DNA of 64,000 nucleotides from Portulaca oleracea (GCA_029582165.1 CM055877.1:24054355-24118354), one strand, 5' to 3'. Counted from the first letter of the stretch, positions 45,401 to 57,371 are shown. Made by a program: numbers and translations. The notes: a model not told the origin generated them from the letters alone.

Positions 45401-48400
45401 CCAAGGCAGGAAACAACCAACCTTTCAGCAATAACATGAAGAATAGGGTACAATGGACCAGCTAGCATAGCAAGAAACCTTGTGCCGGTTTCAGATTCAT
45501 CTGCATATTTAGTAAGATCTGCCTGAAGAAGTGAGACAAACACCATCAAAATTGAATCTACAAGTTATTACGTTGCTACCAAATATTGGGACCAAATGGA
45601 AAATAGGAATTCATAGTATCAGACCTCAAGTTGAGGAAGGAATCCTTGCAACCGATCAGTTACATCTTGAAGCAACTACAAACCCAGAGGCATTAGAAAA
45701 TCCACAAGGATATGAAAACAAGGTGAAAATGTAAGAGTTCATGGTAAGTGAGAGGGAAAATCTGAACCACCTGAAGATGCAGACCATTAGAATCTTGCTC
45801 ATGTGATGCAATTTGTGGCGAAAGGTAATTAACCACTGGTTGAAACTCTGGTTCAAGACCAGGTACTGATATCCCAATCAACTGGAGAACAGTGACAAAT
45901 ACCAATTAATCAAGTCCTCAATAAAGGATCTGCATTTACACATTGAACATGCAGCTGTCATAAAGCCTGTTAAAAGGAGCTCCAAAATGCGTCCACTATT
46001 GTGCAACTTCAATATTTTGTAAATAAAGTAATGATCAGCACTCAAAGAACACAAAGCCACTCTTCAGCAAGGAACAGAAACAACCATTCATAACCTCGTA
46101 AGGTCATGCGTACATGAGAACCCGGGGTCCTCATTGCTTTATGAACCCCACTCCAATCACCTTGCTCTTTTCATTTTTACTTCATCTTTTCAGTTGCATT
46201 TTTTATTTTAAAAGATGGGAGAGTCCAGAAATTGACTGGGTAAAATTGATGAAGTCTTGAGCCAACAAATTGGGGGCTACAAGATTATATTATAAGTTAA
46301 CATATAAATATTTTTATTTGAATATGCGGGTGCTTTTCGTTATTAGACTAGTAGTTTCTCCATAATTATCTTTTGCCAATTAGTAATTACATTTTCATAT
46401 TTTATTTTTATTATAAAAAAAAAGGCGAGGCTCATCAACTATTTGACTAAATGTTCTTTACTATAAAATTGAATGCTTGTTGAACAGAGATGAAATGATT
46501 CTTAACTTTTGAACTGTGGAAACTACCAGTCGAATGAGATAAATAACAAAATAACCATCATTCAATACGAAAATCAAATTGAAAAAAATCCTCAAATATG
46601 AGATAATCTTCTTAAAACACTTTATTATAGACAACAGAGGTGGAAACTGCAATCTAAACATTAAATAATAAGATGCGAAAAAACTATCGAGATGTTCATC
46701 TGTATATATTATATATGTTCAACAATCAAGAAAATGCTTGTCAATTGTAATAGGCAAAGCAAGTACCAAAATGCATCAGATTGTAAAATAACAATATGAT
46801 ATTTTCTGAATCATAATAAGAGGTTCAAATTCCAAGCGAACCATCCAACAAGAAGATCGATAAATTTAGTTATTAAAGTCACTCTAGATCCTAACGTTAG
46901 AACATCGTGACAGCGCAAAAGCACCCCTTCCAACAATATATACAGCACGCAAGAACCTAGTGGCTTTAGAGCTGTCATAAAAGAGTGCACCCCTAGAAAG
47001 ACATGATATGTGGTGGAATACGGGATCGATGAATTTGGTTATTGTAGCAAGATTCCTTATGCTGATGTGGAGGCCTACTTAAAATCAACATCATGTGGAG
47101 CAAGTCTTTTCATTTCTAGATGAAAGAATAGATCTAGGGTGTTGTGCTAGCCTGATGTATCACCTAGGTATAGACGGGCTAGACCCTTGTATGACGGTTT
47201 GTTTATAAAAGCAATATGGATTCAAAATGTGGCCAGTGTGTGAAGCAACAGTTACATCAGTAACATTTTGAAGTTGGAAAAACTGTATTTTCACCCCCAT
47301 GACAACCGTGATGTGGAACATAATTCACATTTTAGTGATTTTGCTATATTGTGACAACAGCTGCATTTTGAATCCTAGCTGATAAGGCAGTAACCATGCA
47401 AGACATGGTACTAAGGAATTATGGAATGGATACCTAAACGTTTGGCAATTCATCTCTCAGGAAGACTGAATGATTGAGAAGAGGAAAGCATTCAAAGCCT
47501 TTTAGCTTCACTAGGCAACTATTAGGCCCAACGAATACAACAAGAAGTTTTTTGAGAAGAGTTCTTGCCATATTCACTTGTTGATAGCTTGAATTGCATG
47601 ACTTTCTAAGGCCACTTGGAAGACTAAAGCTACCATGAAAACTCCTTTTTTACTTGGCAACAACCATAGGGAAAACTCCATGGACATGCTTAGAAGACCT
47701 TTAGTTTAGGAAGTAGTTGTTCAATATGCCACAAGGTGGAAGAATATATTGATCACCTCCTTGACTCAACATTAGGCTTCTTCGCTGTGGCATTTCTCCT
47801 TAGGCGCTTAGTTCTGTTCAGCTTTTGAATGTCAAATATGCATTGGTTACATCAGTCGAAAGAACGAATCCACAACTATTTAAGGGCAACAACCATCCTA
47901 TAAAGATTTCAAGCTCTATTAATGAGAATTTTGTACAATTGCACGCTGTGGCCAAGTACTTGACTGTAGCAAAAATGTTGCTTCCTTTGGATTTGTTGAC
48001 AACAAGATATACAAGAGGTCCAAGCCTCCAACACCATGATTAGTTGCCCATTTGTGTATGGGTGTCGACCCTTTGATGACTCACTGATACTCCCTCCATC
48101 CCAAAATATTTGTTCACTATTATTTTTTTTTTTGGATGTCCCACGATGATGCCCTCCTCCCAAATAGAAAAGTTTTAAGTTAACAAAATTCCCAAAATAC
48201 CATTATTTGAATTGGAAAAGACAACTGAAAAATGTAATACTTTTGAATTTTTTTTTAAAAACAAAGATTATAATCGGAATTTTATTAGTAAAAGTGATCA
48301 GTCCATTGATTTTCCTCAAAATACGTTACAGAGTGGTCAAATACTTTGGGAAGGAGCGTATTTTTATCATCATTCTTCAAAACTGTCCTAAACACACTCA

Positions 48401-51400
48401 GGATGAAAAAAGGCTCACTATGGCCGTTGGCTGGTGACAAGTACCAAAATGCATTTTCGATTTCGAAAGTACTTCATGAGCATCCCATTAAGAAAAATTA
48501 CCTGAATGAAGAAGATAGCAATGGGACTTCCTCTTAGACAAGATAAACGAACATAGCGGCATGGTGTAAAATTCATGAGATAAACAATATCACGTCGTGG
48601 AGCTTCACATCTTGAGCGGACCTTTACAAATGTCTCAGGCTGTAAAAGAAAAGAAGCTCAGCACATCATATGAGAATACAGGATTAAAAATTTGACAAAG
48701 GAATTGTGCAGGGTGAAACAAAAGTCCAATGTCAAATGCTGGATTGCAATATATAGTTTGGACATAAACACTGATTTTAAAAAAAAGTCAAAAAAAACAT
48801 GTAAAAGCTATGAAATATGACATAGAAGAGCATAATCTATTGTAATCCTTCAAAGAAGTCAGATATTCAACCTAAACATTTGTTTTCTCCTTTCCTTTTG
48901 ATTAAGTTGAAAATGACCTTTTAGGCAATGCAAGATAACATAAATGGCCAAGAAAAAACAACCACTGGACAGCTATTACCATTAATAGAACAACACACCA
49001 TGCAATATCACAAACCTGTACGGTCATTTTTCATGTATGACTATGGCAGTCACAAGATGGTCAGCAATTATGAACATAACAGCGTTCTATAATGTCTAAC
49101 CCAGAGAAGGGTTTTCTCTTCATAGCTCATCATTGAACTAAGTTCTAATTCCAAGGGGAAGTGAACCCCACCGCAGCCACTCTATGTCAATAGCACACAC
49201 AAAGTACAAAACCGCTAGATCCCTCAAATTGGAACTCAAAATCAGTGCGAAATGCAGGATGGTTTGGACAAAAGTGCAAGTACCAAGACCCTATAATGTG
49301 AACACATAAAGAGAACAAGTATAGATGTTTGTTTTTCTATCATCCCTTTGCCATGTACACACTTGATGATTCCCCTTAAAAGCTAGCATGCAATTTTACC
49401 AACAAGAAAGAGGAACTTTAACCCTTCCCTCTCTTTCATTGATTACAGCCTGAGCCATGCAGTGTACTTCCATGTGCTTTTATAGGGTCCAACTGTGGTT
49501 TATGGTGTTTGTTTACCACTTATCCCTCGACCTCGTATCTATCTTGCTGAGGACTATATGGACTAAAGATCCCTTTGTTTTGGTGGGGGTGTGTTCCTAT
49601 GCCGTCTTCTACACATAAGGCAAGGTAAAACAATAGGTTTATTCAGTTCAACTGATGAACATTCATTTTAGCAGTAATGTATGAGCTCTAGCCTCTAAGG
49701 AATGAATAATGTATCAATTTTCATCTGTAGATTACTCACTGAAAAAACAATAGAAAAGTACATAATTGCATATTATAACTGACATCCACCCAAATGATTC
49801 AGCTTACTTGTTGCAAGGCTAGTTTGGTGATGTAATTTCATTCCATTTCTTAGATTTCCTTTTCCATGCATCTAGTTTCTCTCCCTTTGTTCAAACATTA
49901 GTGTATATACATCAATGATCAACGACTACAACATTGCTTACATCACAGACATACTGAATCACTGATTACAGCATTCTGAACATTACTATTTATTATTGGA
50001 GATTTGAGACTCTTAACCTTGTAACGCAACCCAGCTGCAACTTCCCATTCCAGAACGGACTTGTTGTGTATTCGTATATGAGATAACAGGCAAGGTTCCT
50101 GCAAAAATAAAAGTAAACCAAAGAAAAAGAAGATATTACATGGAGAAAGAAAGTGAGGCAATTCTAATGTCAATTGTACTACAAAGCAAAGGCATGTTTA
50201 GAAGGCTAAAAACATGGAAATTATGAAAGTAGCTCACAAAAATTAACAACATAAAACAAAACAATATATATGCTATTACATGTTCATGAGTAGAAAATTC
50301 CCTTTTTGTCTTTCCAATAAGTAATCACAAACTTTGCATTAAAAGACATCAAAGGGATATCATTTAGAAAAGGGGGCAATCACAAAATAACCCAATGCCC
50401 TAGACATTTTTTTGCAATAATCGTCTGAACAAAATCCCAAAAAACAACTTTGTACCAAGCACGAGAACTTGACCCCAAATAGAGATATTGAATCAACGTC
50501 GTGTCTCAAAAATCCAGTGATTCCTGTCTTTCCAAGTTCCGAGGGCTCAACCACATAGTCATTAGTATCAGCAAACTCTACATACCTAACCTTTTCTCAA
50601 AATTCCTCTCCAAGCCTCTCGGACATCTCTAATAGTTTAGGGTTGAATCCAACTAGCCAACTAACCCCCATCAATAATAATGACAAATGTCACAATCAAG
50701 ACACACTGACAATAAAACTTGGCCTACTAGCTACTACCTCTTCATACGCAAAACACACGTGACACCCACTAGCCACAAGAAGTTTCTCTTTCTAAGCATA
50801 TCCTGCATTGGAATCTTTCCATTGGTGACTACCCACGCAAGGAAGCAAATAAGTGGACGAGACCTTTGGTGGTGTACTCGTGTGGAAGCATATCTTCAAT
50901 GCCCAAAGAACAAAAGGGTAAATATTTTGTATTTCCAGACCGAGGGAAGGGGGGGTCCCCTCAACTAGTAAGTTGTTCATATTTGGAAGTTTTATATCAT
51001 CTCCTTTTAAGATGCCACATATGCATCCATCATCTTGATTTAGTTATCAATACAATAGAACATTTCCTTAGATTAAAATAGCGCGAGGCGCAAAAAAAGT
51101 GCACCGGTCCCCGAGGCGCAAGGCGCGAAGCCCACCCGAGGCGCAAGGCGCGAAGCCCAGAGAAAAGGCGCGAGCTTCACGGATGCGAGGCGCGCCAAAA
51201 CACAGTTTTTCCCAAGCTATATTTTCACATAATAAGATTAGAAAGGGCACCAAAAACAGGATTAGACACAAGTAATATCACGAAAGATCACGTAAATCAT
51301 CTTTAACATAAGATGCGACACCAAAGTATTCCTCTAAAAAAATAAAATATGCACAGTCGTGCCAGAGAGAGGACGAAGGGCAAGGAATCTCGTGGTGTAG

Positions 51401-52545
51401 GGTTTCCTAACAATCTAGAAGGGGTTTTTTAAAAATACCCTAAACATTTCATATTTTTTGACACGTTGAACGGTAAGAGCTCCACAAAGCGCGCACCATA
51501 AGGCGCAAAAGGCACGAAGGGGGCAAGGCGCACGCTTTGTGAGCTATAGCACATGAGGCGCGCACTTTTTAAAACTAAGAATGTTTCCTTATCCAAGACA
51601 CAAAAACATCAATTTCATTTAACATTCTCCTATTCTAACCTTCCTCCCCAATTCTTGCCTAATATACAGACTAATTTCTATATAACATCTTGTTTCCTTC
51701 CGCAAACATCAAAAATCAAGAACGAACAAAACAAAAAGTAACCGGAATTCCAAACTACTAGAATGAACTAAGAACTCTTGTCATGCACTTTAAGATATTA
51801 TGCATCTCTGCCCCCGATGGCAAAGTATCTCCCACGTCATCCTGAACTTTATAAGCGCATATGCATCTTTTCCACGCATCTCTTTCCCCTCCTCTGTCTT
51901 CCTCATGCAAGCAAGCTCGTCCAAATACCACGCTCAGACATGTTGAAGCAGCACCTCCTGTCAACAGCCACTTCCACTTCTATGCAACAATATTGTTTGT
52001 TGTCTTCCCCTTGCTTCCCATCAGAGTGTGTTGTGACTGTGAGATGCCTTTGCTCTTTACTTCTAAGAAAGACCCCTCTTTTGAAACAATTAACACTCCC
52101 CAAACTTCGCCTCACCAATTTCAAAGCTCATTGAATTTTCAGAAATGAAAACGGATTTCATCATACATACCAATCATCAACTTATAACTAACTATAAACA
52201 GACAAAACTACAGCTAACTGGCATCTAAAAACCCGCCCACAAGAGAAAAAAGAGCATGCAAAGAATTCGACAAGTCAAATTCAAAACAAACCCAAACCAA
52301 AAGCTGAAAAAGATCACTGAAAAGCAGCAGAAAAGTTGCAAAATTGAAGAGCACAAGCAGAGAAGGAGAGATAGAAGTACTTCGAGTTCAAGCAAGATCC
52401 ACTCCTTAGTATTGGTAGCAGTAGACCAGTAATTACGGAGGTCAGCATCGAGGACATTGATGGCCTTCTGAGTTGAAGTTTCTCGAGACATGGCCTTGAT
52501 TTTGTACGCCAATGGCTTCACTCTGGGGTCCAACTCCGGCTCCAT
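31564..52545 (-). CDS. Large conserved plant protein, 2150 aa: discoidin-like, helical, coiled coil
   Basis: Exons in coding order: 52545-52381, 50098-50018, 48639-48502, 45881-45771, 45675-45625, 45522-45422, 45153-45060, 44441-44310, 44123-43860, 43786-43708, 42541-42456, 42276-42193, 41802-41728, 41553-41506, 40006-39911, 39541-39312, 38608-35127, 34193-34117, 33934-33854, 33741-33670, 33597-33504, 33400-33346, 33261-33133, 33038-32921, 32777-32695, 31990-31564. All phases agree and the total is 6453 nt. Residues ~25-165 look discoidin-like (WSTATNTKEWILLELE, CRYVRLSC). Residues ~165-1770 are mostly helical with armadillo-like leucine spacing and include one 3.5-kb exon. Residues ~1850-2010 form a charged coiled coil (RRQKQLLLRRTRQKYLEDA). 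The C-terminus is Arg/Ser-rich and probably disordered. No membrane segment or signal peptide. Two introns use GC donors. I know this as a conserved plant protein family but cannot give a trustworthy name or role; it is not the plant virilizer, despite similar size. Confidence 0.9.
32915..32920 (-). other. GC splice donor, intron 24 of the large gene
   Basis: The exon ends TCACAG|GCAAGT, the consensus form of a GC-AG donor. Using it joins '..LEKERQSQ' to 'REIQRELEQVES' in frame, continuous with the coiled coil. No GT nearby keeps the frame. Confidence 0.8.
33848..33853 (-). other. GC splice donor, intron 19 of the large gene
   Basis: The exon ends CTTCAG|GCATGG and the next begins GCAG|GTTCTT, both in phase 0, giving 'RESVLQ' + 'VLANITSVQSYF'. 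The only alternative GT (TCA|GTTCTT) would delete three residues. A weaker GC donor than the one in intron 24. Confidence 0.68.
34194..35126. other. Intron 17 of the large gene
   Basis: 933 bp, no gene. Between about 34740 and 34960 there is AT-rich sequence with GGTAAGGTAAGG words and 'AAAGAACGGGCAAAAAG', possibly an old small insertion without defined ends. Confidence 0.4.
38748..38793. repeat. (TG)n microsatellite in intron 16
   Basis: About 23 TG units flanked by G-runs. A similar T-run/GT/G-run combination occurs at 41890-41942 in intron 12. Confidence 0.97.
40416..41131. mobile_element. hAT-like non-autonomous element in intron 14
   Basis: Ends CATAGTTGCC and (other strand) CATAGTTACC with an exact 8-bp target duplication GTTAGATG (40408-40415, 41132-41139), as expected for hAT elements. 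The body is rich in GATCG/CGATC words near both ends (GAGGATCGAAATCGAT, TTCCGATCGGGGTCGACGAT) and a CT-rich centre. No transposase. Confidence 0.85.
41573..41622. repeat. (AAAT)n microsatellite in intron 13
   Basis: About 12 perfect tetranucleotide units. Confidence 0.97.
42369..42409. repeat. (GA)n microsatellite in intron 11
   Basis: About 20 GA units between exons 11 and 12 of the large gene. Confidence 0.97.
42804..42991 (+). mobile_element. tRNA-derived SINE in intron 10
   Basis: Head with an A-box-like TAGCTAGGTATCC and a B-box GGATCGATTCC about 45 bases on, then a body with an inverted pair (CCCATTGGGCTCTC / GGGGGCCCAATGGG) and a short A-run tail (AAGTAAAAAAAATG). Flanks match 11 of 12: AAACAAACAAAT at 42792 and AAACAAACAGAT at 42992. 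It does not match a tRNA well enough to be a tRNA gene. Confidence 0.75.
46085..47419. other. Intron 3 of the large gene, 5' TE-like part
   Basis: AT-rich up to ~46900, then higher-complexity sequence from 46930 that leads into the LINE fragment. It may be part of the same LINE insertion. No open frame is convincing. Confidence 0.4.
47420..47825 (+). pseudogene. LINE reverse transcriptase fragment, zf-RVT region
   Basis: In one frame or another the + strand reads 'WIPKRLAIHLSGRLNDWEEE', 'WKTKATMKTPF' and 'CSICHKVEEYIDHLL', matching the 3' region of plant L1-type LINEs (W.P...LNDWE; W..KAP.KV.FF.W; CxxC..EE..DHLL). Several shifts and stops show it is dead. It lies antisense to the large gene, inside intron 3. 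Confidence 0.72.
48090..48358. mobile_element. Stowaway-like MITE in intron 3
   Basis: 269 bp, ends CTCCCTCCATCCCAAAATAT and (other strand) CGCTCCTTCCCAAAGTATTT, with TA on each side (48088-48089, 48359-48360). Typical Stowaway size and ends. Confidence 0.87.
50099..52380. other. Intron 1 of the large gene
   Basis: 2.3 kb, GTACTT..GCAG. Apart from the AGGCGC-rich repeat described separately, I see no gene or defined element. Confidence 0.6.
51080..51575. repeat. AGGCGC-rich foldback-like repeat
   Basis: Dense CGAGGCGC / AGGCGCG words at both ends around an AT-rich centre, with a tandem pair of the unit 'CGAGGCGCAAGGCGCGAAGC' at about 51098-51150. The outer parts are roughly inverted (GCGCGAGGCGCAAAAAAAGT; on the other strand TTTTAAAAAGTGCGCGCCTC). 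It is strikingly GC-rich in an AT-rich intron. Family not known to me. Confidence 0.6.
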
Positions 52546-52799
52546 GTTCCCTCAATCTTTTCTCCAATGGTTAATTGAAGCAGTTTGTTCAGTTCAAAAA
52601 CCCTAATTTTTGTGGTTTGGTGTACTATTGAAGTTCCAGCTATGTTCTGCCGTCCTTTCGCCAACACGGCCACCACTCCGGAGACTTCAGATTCCACAAC
52701 GGAGATCAATCTATTGAGTATTGCCTCTTTGTCTCTCTTTTCTTTTTCTTTTTCTTTTTCTTTTTTGGACTATTTCCTATTAATAAAATTGAAAACGTT

Positions 52800-53010
52800 A
52801 TGTGATAATTGTGTGAATGGCATACTCTTACTTTTCTTAGTAATGAAGTTTTCTTAGAGATGAAGTATTTTTAGTGCTGAAGTATTCATAGTTATGAAGA
52901 ATCCTTCTATTATAAATACTTCCTCAATGACAATGAAATATTCATTCATTTCGTTCTCTTAAGTTCTCTATCTCTATTCTCTCTCCACTTTCTTATATAT
53001 TTGTAACACG
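52800..53010 (+). other. Possible 5' LTR / leader of the copia element
   Basis: Starts near TGTGATAATTG and ends near TTTGTAACA, with a TATA-like CTATTATAAATACTTCC and repeated GAAGTATT words, followed by 'CGTCATCAGCACC', a form close to the primer-binding region of some copia elements. No second LTR is found, so this is tentative. Confidence 0.4.
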
Positions 53011-53039
53011 TCATCAGCACCAGACTCGTATTTCTAATC

Positions 53040-55497
53040 TACGTGAAGATCATGGATACTTCATCAATTGGAATAATGAACAAAGGAGATATATGCCTTG
53101 CAAACAGTGCGACAACACACACTATTCTGAAAAATAAAAAATAAAAAGTATTTTTTTTGTTTATTGATGCAAGAAGCAAATGTTAGTGCTATATCGGGTA
53201 GTTCAAATTTAATTGAAGGCTCCGGAAGAGCTCATATAGTACTACCTGGTGGAACATATCTTCACATAGATAATGCATTATATTCCACTAAGACTCAAAA
53301 AAACTTATTAAGTTTCAAGGATATTCGCAGAAATGGATATCACATTGAGACAACTAGTGCAAATAACGTTGAATGTTTGATTATTAAGTTTGTACTAGGC
53401 AAAAGATGTGTGTTGGAAAAATTACCATCATTATCATCAGGGTTATAATTCACAAATATTAGCCCTATTGAAGCACATACTCTAGTAAACCAGAAGTTTA
53501 CTAATGAAAAGGAGTTTATCATGTGGCATGATAAATTGGGGCATCCCGAATCAACAATGATGCGAAAAATCATAAAGAACTCATATGGATATACTTTAAG
53601 GGACCAGAAGATCCTTCAAACTAATGAGTTCTCATGCGCCGCCTGCTCTCAAGGAAAATTAATCATAAGGTCATCACCAGCTAAGATAGGGGTTGAACAC
53701 CTTTCATTCTTGGAATGTATACAATGTGACATTTGTGGTCCTGTAGACCCACCATGTGGACCATTTAGATATTTTAATGATTTTAGGTGATGCATCAACA
53801 AGATGGTCACATGTGTGTTTATTGTCAACCCGCAACTTGGCATTTGCAAGATTGCTTGCTCAATTGATTAAGTTACGAACACACTTTTCAGATCATTCAA
53901 TCAAGAAAATTTATCTTGACAATGCTAGTGAATTTACATTCAAAGTCTTTAATGACTATTGCATGTCAATTGGCATAGAGGCTGAACATCTTGTGCCACA
54001 TGTTCATACACAGAATGGCCTTGCAGAATCATTTATCAAACGGTTGCAATTAATTGCAAGACCATTACTTATGAGAGCAAAGCTTCGAACCTGTGCTTGG
54101 GGGCATGCCATATTGCATGCCGCAGCATTGATCCGAATAAAGCCAACAGGTTATCATGAATGTTCTCCCTTACAATTGGTTTCAGGCCATGAACCAAATA
54201 TACCCCATCTACAAACTTTTGGATGTGCAGTGTATGTATCTGTTGCCCCACCACAACGCACCAAGACGGGACCCCAAAGAAGTTTGGGAATATATGTTGA
54301 ATATGAATCTCCATTTATAATTAAATATCTCGAACCTCTAACTGGAGATATGTTTACGGCACGGTTTGCTGATTGTCACTTTAATGAAATAGTTTTCCCA
54401 ACATTAGGGGAGAAACTAAGCAGTCGGACAAGGAGATAAATTGGAATGGATTATCACATATGCATCTAGATCCTCGTACAAAGGAGTATGAACTGGAAGT
54501 TCAAAACATAATTCATTTACAAGCTTTAGTAAATCAATTGCCAGACGCTTTTACTGACCCACAGAGAGTTACTAAATCCTATGTCCTAGCGGCTAATGCT
54601 CCTATTAGAATTGATGTCCCAGTAGGACAACATGTTATTGCTATTGCCAAAGAGTCGAGACCACAATTAAAGCATGGTCGACCAGCAGGTTCCAAAGACA
54701 AAAATCCTCGGAAAAGAAAAGGAGCACATGATCATGATAACCAACATGAGGAAACATTGACTCCATAAGAGTCCCCAGACATGACAAATGTGGGAGTTGC
54801 ACCACAAGATCAGGTACCTGAAAATCGCGAAAATGATGAGATCTCAATCAATTATGTCATGACTGGGATGAAGTATTTTCATATAATGCAGCGCTCACTA
54901 TTATGAATGAAAACGAGGATCATGAACCTAGGTCAGTTGAGGAATGCAGACAAAGAGATGATTGGCCAAAATGGAAAGATGCAATTAAAGCATAATTAGA
55001 TTCGCTTACAAAAACGAAGTATTTGGACCAGTAGTCCATACACCAAGAAGTATAAAACCTGTGGGATTCAAATGGGTCTTTGTACATAAATGAAATGAGA
55101 AAAATGAGATTGTGAGACATAAAGCACGCTTAGTTGCACAAGGGTTTTCGCAAAAACCAGGTATCGACTATGAGGAAACATACTCCCCTGTAGTTGATGC
55201 TACTACATTTCGATACCTTTTAAGTCTAGCAGTACATGAAAAGCTCACTATGCATCTTACAGCTTATTTATATGGAAAAACTTAATAACGACATTTACGT
55301 GAAACTCCCTGAAGGATTTAAGTTGCCCGAAGCACACAGCAAAAACCCGCGAGAGCTTTACTCAATCAAGTTGAACAGATCTCTATATGGGTTAAAACAA
55401 TCTGGACGCATGTGTTATAATCGTCTTAGTGAGTATTTATTGAAAGAAGGATATATAAATGATCATGTTTGCCCATTGTTGAAAGTGAAATTTTAAC
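53040..55497 (+). pseudogene. Ty1/copia pol relic, gag deleted
   Basis: TNT1-94-like polyprotein region. Protease remnant ('LANSATTHTIL' where the family has Asp instead of Asn), a gag-pre-integrase with HHCC zinc finger (WHDKLGHPE...CAACSQGK), integrase core with 'QCDICGP', 'YLDNASEF' and 'NGLAESF' (the D,D,E acidic residues), then the RT start ('[19 protein letters not shown]'-like and 'SLYGLKQSGRMCYNRLSEYL'). It stops before the YxDD box. Gag is missing: the leader passes almost directly to the protease. A 1-base shift near 53780 and stops at about 53445, 54439 and 54766 disrupt it. It lies head-to-head with the large gene, about 300 bp from its start. Confidence 0.88.
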
Positions 55498-56500
55498 AAA
55501 TCTCAATACGTCAAAAATACAAAAAAGTCTGAATTAAATTATTCTCTAATACAAATGCAACACATTTAAGTGGGACAAAATTTATGAGTATAATTAATAT
55601 ACGGACTATTAAAACCTTACTTCAACGTGTAAGGTTATCCAATACATGTGAGTATCTTGCATTTGAAATGCTCAAATCATGATGACACATATGTGTTATT
55701 GTGCGGCAAAAACAAGCCATACATGTATGATAATAAAAAAAAAAAGAAAGAAGAAGAAGAAACCCAAATCATGATAAAGGGAGTCGACAAAGCCTTTTGG
55801 TAGGATAATTACAAGCATAAAGGAGTGGACGTTTGACAAGGGTCTGCATTAGGTTCCAATGTCGATTATAATTAAAGATTAGTATATGACAATGGAGACT
55901 TTCAAGCATAGGAAAAGGACGATGGGCCTTGATTTATTTTACAGCAAATTGTACTAAGAGGCGAAAAGGAAGACCTCTTCAGAGCTGCCATCAAACTATG
56001 TGATATCCGTTGGACTTTTTTAGTATGTTTATGTTAACATGGGTGCAGAAATGACAACACATAGTTGGATTAATAATTCCAACCGCGCGCCCACATCTCG
56101 TACCACTCAACGTGAGGAGTAAAAACAGAGCTTGCAGTTGTTAACTCCCCAATAACTGCTCCTTTTCATTATAAAAGAGGGGAATAAAGCAGCAGAAAGG
56201 GGGTTAGCAAAAGTACAAAAGATCACAGCGAGAAGATAAAAATTTTAGAAGCAATCTGTGAGTAGAGAGCGAACATCAAGTCTGAATTTTTTTCCTGCAA
56301 ATTCAATCTAATTTAGAAAGGTAAGTACATCATAGTGTTGGATTACATCTCTACTCTATCTATCTTCATCCTATTTACTCTTTGTCAATCCCCCACCGTC
56401 CCTCTATGGCCAACAATAGTGAGGTATTATTAGTCTACCACCATGCAGCGAGCCATTCAAAAAAACGAGATTCGATGCTAAACCAATTCAAAGAAGAAAT
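55498..56500. other. Intergenic with TATA-like leader region
   Basis: No gene. At 56165-56180 'CATTATAAAAGAGGGG' precedes a purine-rich leader, and GGTAAGT-like sequence appears near 56320. It may be the LTR or leader of an otherwise lost retroelement. Confidence 0.4.
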
Positions 56501-56504
56501 CTTC

Positions 56505-56716
56505 GGTCGGATTCCTAAGAATCATAAATGCCAGGGTCAAGAATCCCTAAGGATTCAAAGCCTTTGAAGACCACAAGACACTTGGATTCCTAAGAATCCA
56601 GGATCCCTAAGGGTCCCAAAGAAGAATGGAGGAAGCGAGTTTGTCAGTTGAAATCTTTTTTGGTCATATTTCTAGGAATTGTAAGTGCCAACCCAGAATC
56701 CCTATGAATTCATAGG
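56505..56716. repeat. Mini-palindrome array, left part
   Basis: Contains GGATTCCTAAGAATC (56509), GAATCCCTAAGGATTC (56541), GGATTCCTAAGAATCC (56584) and GGATCCCTAAGGGTCC (56601), each a short palindrome, linked by purine-rich sequence. It is continuous with the array that resumes at 60695 if the TR-GAG element and one TSD are removed. Confidence 0.82.
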
Positions 56717-57181
56717 TGGACCGTATCGGGATGGGGCCCGAGCCTCAAAATATATGGTCATCGATCCTTATCACACCCCCTTGGAGAAACACGAGCGAAT
56801 TCATTTCAAGGTGAGGTGTGGAGTCTATTTTAAGGTAGACCCGGGACCTTGGATGCGTATTCGGGTCATCGTTGGTTGTGGTATCCACTTCAAATGGGAC
56901 CCCGGACCATGGGAGTGGAGCTACGGATCCTCATCGGGACCTACTTCGGGCCTTTAGAAGGGTTCGGAGTCTTTCGAAAAGAATAGGCGGAAAAGGGTCA
57001 ACATGGGTTGTTGGAATGGATGTGTCTTCACTCTTTTGGTCATAACTCCGATGGGTCTCAAATTTTAGGAGCTTAAGTACACACCGAGAGCTTTCCATCA
57101 ATATCTAATGGGTCTAAAAAGGAGCTCAAATGAAGAAGTTATGCGCGTTAGAAGTCGGCAGAAAAAACTGCCCAGAAGGGT

Positions 57182-57290
57182 GTCGCGCCCGCGACACTTT
57201 AGGTCGCACCCGCGATCTCCTTCTGCCGGTTGCTGACTGCTGCATCCAGAAGGACGTCGCACCCGTGACGCATGGGGTCGCACCCGCGAC
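57182..57290. repeat. Four GTCGC-ACCC-GCGAC palindromes in the 5' LTR
   Basis: Starts at 57182, 57203, 57256 and 57277 (offsets 21, 53, 21). Each has 5-base arms GTCGC/GCGAC and a 4-base loop. The same four, with the same offsets, are in the 3' LTR at 60181, 60202, 60255 and 60276. They lie about 80 bases upstream of the LTR TATA box. Confidence 0.92.
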
Positions 57291-57363
57291 CTTCCCCTGC
57301 CCGGCTTACTGCGACGCGTGTTTTTGTGTCCAAATTCTATGTTTTGTTTTAATTTTCCCCATT

Positions 57364-57371
57364 AGTATAAA
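57364..57371 (+). promoter_or_regulatory. TATA box of the 5' LTR
   Basis: TATAAATA follows CATTAG. The equivalent TATAAATA is in the 3' LTR at about 60364. It sets the U3/R border shortly downstream. Confidence 0.7.

Noticed and set aside
31564..52545. Identification of the large gene as the plant virilizer (m6A writer) homolog
   Set aside because: Length is similar, but the N-terminus lacks the virilizer N-terminal motif and instead starts with a discoidin-like segment; I judge it a different family.
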